This document shows, one piece after another, positions 58,438 to 64,000 of a stretch of DNA of 64,000 nucleotides. Made by a program: the position numbers and the translations under genes. Numbering within the stretch: position 1 is the first letter of the stretch; each line of letters starts with the position of its first letter. The notes beneath the pieces were generated by a model. The model did not search any database, was not told the origin of the DNA, and worked only from the letters and a program-made list of their open reading frames with translations. The stretch covers positions 1,860,001-1,924,000 of the forward strand of contig CM031560.1 of the NCBI GenBank assembly GCA_018466975.1, read 5' to 3'. The stretch is from Sparassis latifolia (taxonomy: Eukaryota; Basidiomycota; Agaricomycetes; Polyporales; Sparassidaceae).

Positions 58438-59078
58438 TGTTACACGGCAGCAAAACACGAGCGTCAAGTCGAGTCGTCATGAGACGAGGTCTTAGTCTAA
58501 GACACAAGTCTGTTCAAGAGACACTTCTGGCGATGTCTTTGCACTGAAGGTCAATCAGGATTCGTTCTTATGACTCGTAGTAGCTGTCTGCTACTAACGG
58601 TCAATCTCAGTCAAAGGCAAGTGAAAAGCTGGTTTAATGGTAACCAGGTCGAGATGGGGATCCAGCTCGACGAGGTCGTCTACTTATACAAAAGGTATCC
58701 GCAGTACTACGCAGTAATACGAGATCGTTTATTGGCTAGCTAAGGTGAAACGATGTCTGGGCAAGGTAACAGCGAGGAAGTAATATGTATGGGAAAGCTG
58801 AGTAAGATCGTGAGAGATAATCAGTACTAATGGGGATAACAAGTTGTGTATCAGAACGAGGTAAAGATGAGGCATACATGCACGTCTTGCATGTGTGATA
58901 AGAAGAAGGTCCGGAGTTGGATCTGGTGTAACCCTAGACTAGGGGTCCTGGTTGTCTGGATAAAGAATCGGAGGTTGCGCTCCGATGAGTCACGTGTTGG
59001 ATCACGTGTTCTGGTAACATAAAGGGAACAAAGAAAAGAAAACGAAAAGACGTGCCATAAGTGAGGAGCATTGTAACA
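58438..59078 (-). repeat. 3' LTR of the Gypsy element, about 641 bp (inferred)
   Basis: Bounded by a 7-bp inverted repeat, TGTTACA at 59072-59078 (minus strand) and TGTAACA at 58438-58444. This is the TG...CA form expected of an LTR. On the minus strand a purine-rich ATTAGATGGGAGCTGA directly precedes it. TATAAG near 58683-58688 (minus strand) could be the promoter. The partner LTR is outside the window, so the boundaries rest on termini and polypurine tract alone. Confidence 0.65.
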
Positions 59079-59094
59079 TCAGCTCCCATCTAAT
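59079..59094 (-). other. candidate polypurine tract of the Gypsy element
   Basis: ATTAGATGGGAGCTGA on the element's sense strand, directly abutting the LTR terminus TGTTACA. It would prime plus-strand synthesis. Confidence 0.5.
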
Positions 59095-59131
59095 GTTTCT
59101 TATCTCACAAGAAATATGGTAGTCTTCATCG

Positions 59132-59869
59132 TCATTGAGGACAGTCCCGAACATAATGATCACCTCCACATCTGTAGCACATCCGCCGGCCAGTTCGTGG
59201 TCCTTGTTCATGCATATGTCCATCACAATAGAGATGACTGTGATGCGAAGAAGTCGATGCGTGTGAGAAGGAGGGTTGCGATAATGGGGATTGACCTGTA
59301 GGTACGTGCAAACGAGGGGGGCGAGGTTGAACAGGAGTTGGTTCTGGTGATGAACGAGGAGTGGATGCGGGTCTCCTATCAATGGTGTATCCGAGGATGT
59401 GCCCGATGTCTTCGTCCCCATGCTCCCTCCAGATCTCTTGTGCTGTACAACTGACCGTACTGCACATCAGAGACCAGACTTGGTCGACTCTGGTTCGGGC
59501 TTTACTCGTCCTCTCCTCTGCTGCGATGAGCTCCTGTCTGGCCGTCTGCATCCACTCGACCATTTCTAATGCTCATTGCATAGAAACCGCTGCTTGTCTA
59601 TCTTGCGGGCGATTCCGTAGGGCGACGAGAATATCTGTGAAGTTGACAGGGATGCGGATGGCAGAGATAAGACGTGTAGCAAATTCTTGTTCGTCCGATG
59701 CGTGACTGAGTTCAATCGAAGGTGAAGGCGATGAAGTGTGGATGAAGGGTGTCTGTGTTCGGGAGGGTATTCCATTGACAAGCGTAGGTGATGCGGGGAT
59801 GCTCATAATTGTAGAAGCTACTTCAGCGAGTATGTTGTGAACAAGGTCGTCTATAGCAGAAGTGGGCAT
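59132..59869 (-). pseudogene. zinc-knuckle (CCHC) ORF downstream of pol, one in-frame stop
   Basis: Gag-like protein of about 245 codons starting MPTSAIDDLVHNILAEVAST. A TGA follows AAVSMQ at about 59571-59573, and the same frame continues ALEMVEWMQTARQELIAAEE. The middle holds a helical segment (STVSCTAQEIWREHGDEDIG) and a Pro/Ser-rich linker (RRPASTPRSSPEPTPVQPRP). The end is the zinc knuckle CYRCGGDHYVRDCPQ, spacing C-x2-C-x3-H-x4-C, then a stop. Knuckles of this type bind RNA in Gag. It is separate from, and 3' to, pol, which is not where Gag normally lies. The internal stop is best explained as CGA to TGA. Its ATG lies 26 nt after the second small membrane ORF. Confidence 0.7.
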
Positions 59870-59895
59870 TGATGATATGTTGTTTTCTCCTCCCT

Positions 59896-60045
59896 TTATA
59901 CCTTTCGGTCATTAAGGGGATCACGGTTATCTGTGATGTGAAATAGAATGTTGTGGATGTGGGTGACAATCAAATAGATGAAAATCCATTGGGAAATAAA
60001 GAGTATTCCCACGGAGATAAGAGCTGCCTGGTCAGTTCCAGGCAT
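59896..60045 (-). CDS. small membrane-protein ORF B within the Gypsy element
   Basis: An intact 49-codon ORF. MPGTDQ is followed by a strongly hydrophobic segment (AALISVGILFISQWIFIYLI) and a polar end (DNRDPLNDRKV), the shape of a single-span membrane peptide. It starts 37 nt after ORF A ends. Its stop overlaps a TATAAAG sequence that sits 26-33 nt before the zinc-knuckle ATG. I know no named family. An ORF this short could be chance, but hydrophobic composition, position and lack of stops next to a stop-ridden pol favour a real product. Confidence 0.45.
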   Translation of the reverse strand: MPGTDQAALISVGILFISQWIFIYLIVTHIHNILFHITDNRDPLNDRKV

Positions 60046-60082
60046 TGTTCTGATCACCCCAGCTGTTAGCGTGTGGGTTGTC

Positions 60083-60208
60083 TCATGTGAAGAGCGTGTG
60101 TTCGACGAGTCGTCTGATAAGGATTCGGTGGATGATCCAAAGGAAAGTGAGGGTTGTGCAGTGGAGGACGATTAGGAAGATAATGAGGAAGGCCATTGTG
60201 GTAGTCAT
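60083..60208 (-). CDS. small membrane-protein ORF A within the Gypsy element
   Basis: An intact 41-codon ORF beginning MTTTMAFLIIFLIVLHCTTL. The membrane segment extends to TFLWII and is followed by a basic stretch (HRILIRRLVEH), consistent with an N-out/C-in single-span peptide. Its ATG lies only 17 nt after the chromodomain stop at 60226, so it could be translated by reinitiation or from an internal transcript. No family recognised. Chance is possible at this length, but two hydrophobic ORFs in a row argue against it. Confidence 0.45.
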   Translation of the reverse strand: MTTTMAFLIIFLIVLHCTTLTFLWIIHRILIRRLVEHTLFT

Positions 60209-60225
60209 TCCAGTTTCCTCATCCT

Positions 60226-64000
<3,775 letters not shown>

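Noticed and set aside
58438..59019. Alternative, shorter LTR ending at TGTTACC (59013-59019)
   Set aside because: It would be preceded by a pyrimidine-rich, not purine-rich, tract on the sense strand, and lacks the 7-bp terminal symmetry found with TGTTACA at 59078.

Overview
The window looks like nuclear DNA of a filamentous basidiomycete, most likely an Agaricomycete close to the Polyporales. Nearly every gene is broken by 45-70 nt GT-AG introns. Several families are typical of that group: a DUF6534 membrane protein, an etherase-like glutathione transferase, fast-evolving F-box/leucine-rich proteins and a chromodomain Ty3/Gypsy element. There is no operon, CRISPR array, rRNA gene or tRNA gene that I can recognise. 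Gene models were built by hand from reading frames, splice consensus and recalled family conservation; no search was run.

Left part (0-12.6 kb). The 3' end of a gene encoding 16-residue repeats is followed by a glutathione transferase (-), a Nop12/RBM34-type nucleolar RNA-binding protein (+), the flap endonuclease FEN1/Rad27 (-), a YEATS2-like chromatin reader (+) and a DUF6534 seven-helix membrane protein (+). FEN1 and the YEATS gene are divergent and share a 147 bp promoter.

12.6-28 kb. This stretch holds a scattered family of small BRI3-like membrane proteins: three intact copies sharing a 106-nt membrane exon, plus one decayed relic. Between them lie a mitochondrial-type coiled-coil membrane protein and a proline-rich orphan. 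An NHA1/SOD2-type Na+/H+ antiporter (+) and an FAD-dependent amine-oxidase-like oxidoreductase (-) follow, convergent.

28-54 kb. A Rif1 homologue with paired PP1-docking motifs is followed by two minimal Kre9/Knh1-like secreted proteins (34 kb and 53.5 kb), a small coiled-coil protein, FKBP12, and a tandem array of one intact and two broken F-box/LRR genes. The tRNA-splicing endonuclease subunit Sen15, an MFS transporter with a very long central loop, and a cysteine-rich tail-anchored peptide gene with an 11-nt exon complete the region.

54-64 kb. This is repeat territory. It contains a complete 910 bp miniature LTR retroelement (TRIM) with apparently identical 189 bp LTRs and a 5 bp target duplication, a fold-back inverted repeat, and the 3' 5.5 kb of a minus-strand Ty3/Gypsy chromovirus whose 5' end lies beyond the window. 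The Gypsy element is the most unusual object here. Between its chromodomain and its 3' LTR lie, in tight succession, two tiny single-helix membrane-protein ORFs and a separate zinc-knuckle (CCHC) ORF. The pol and CCHC frames are interrupted only by in-frame stops, four of five of the type CGA to TGA, which points to cytosine-deamination decay.
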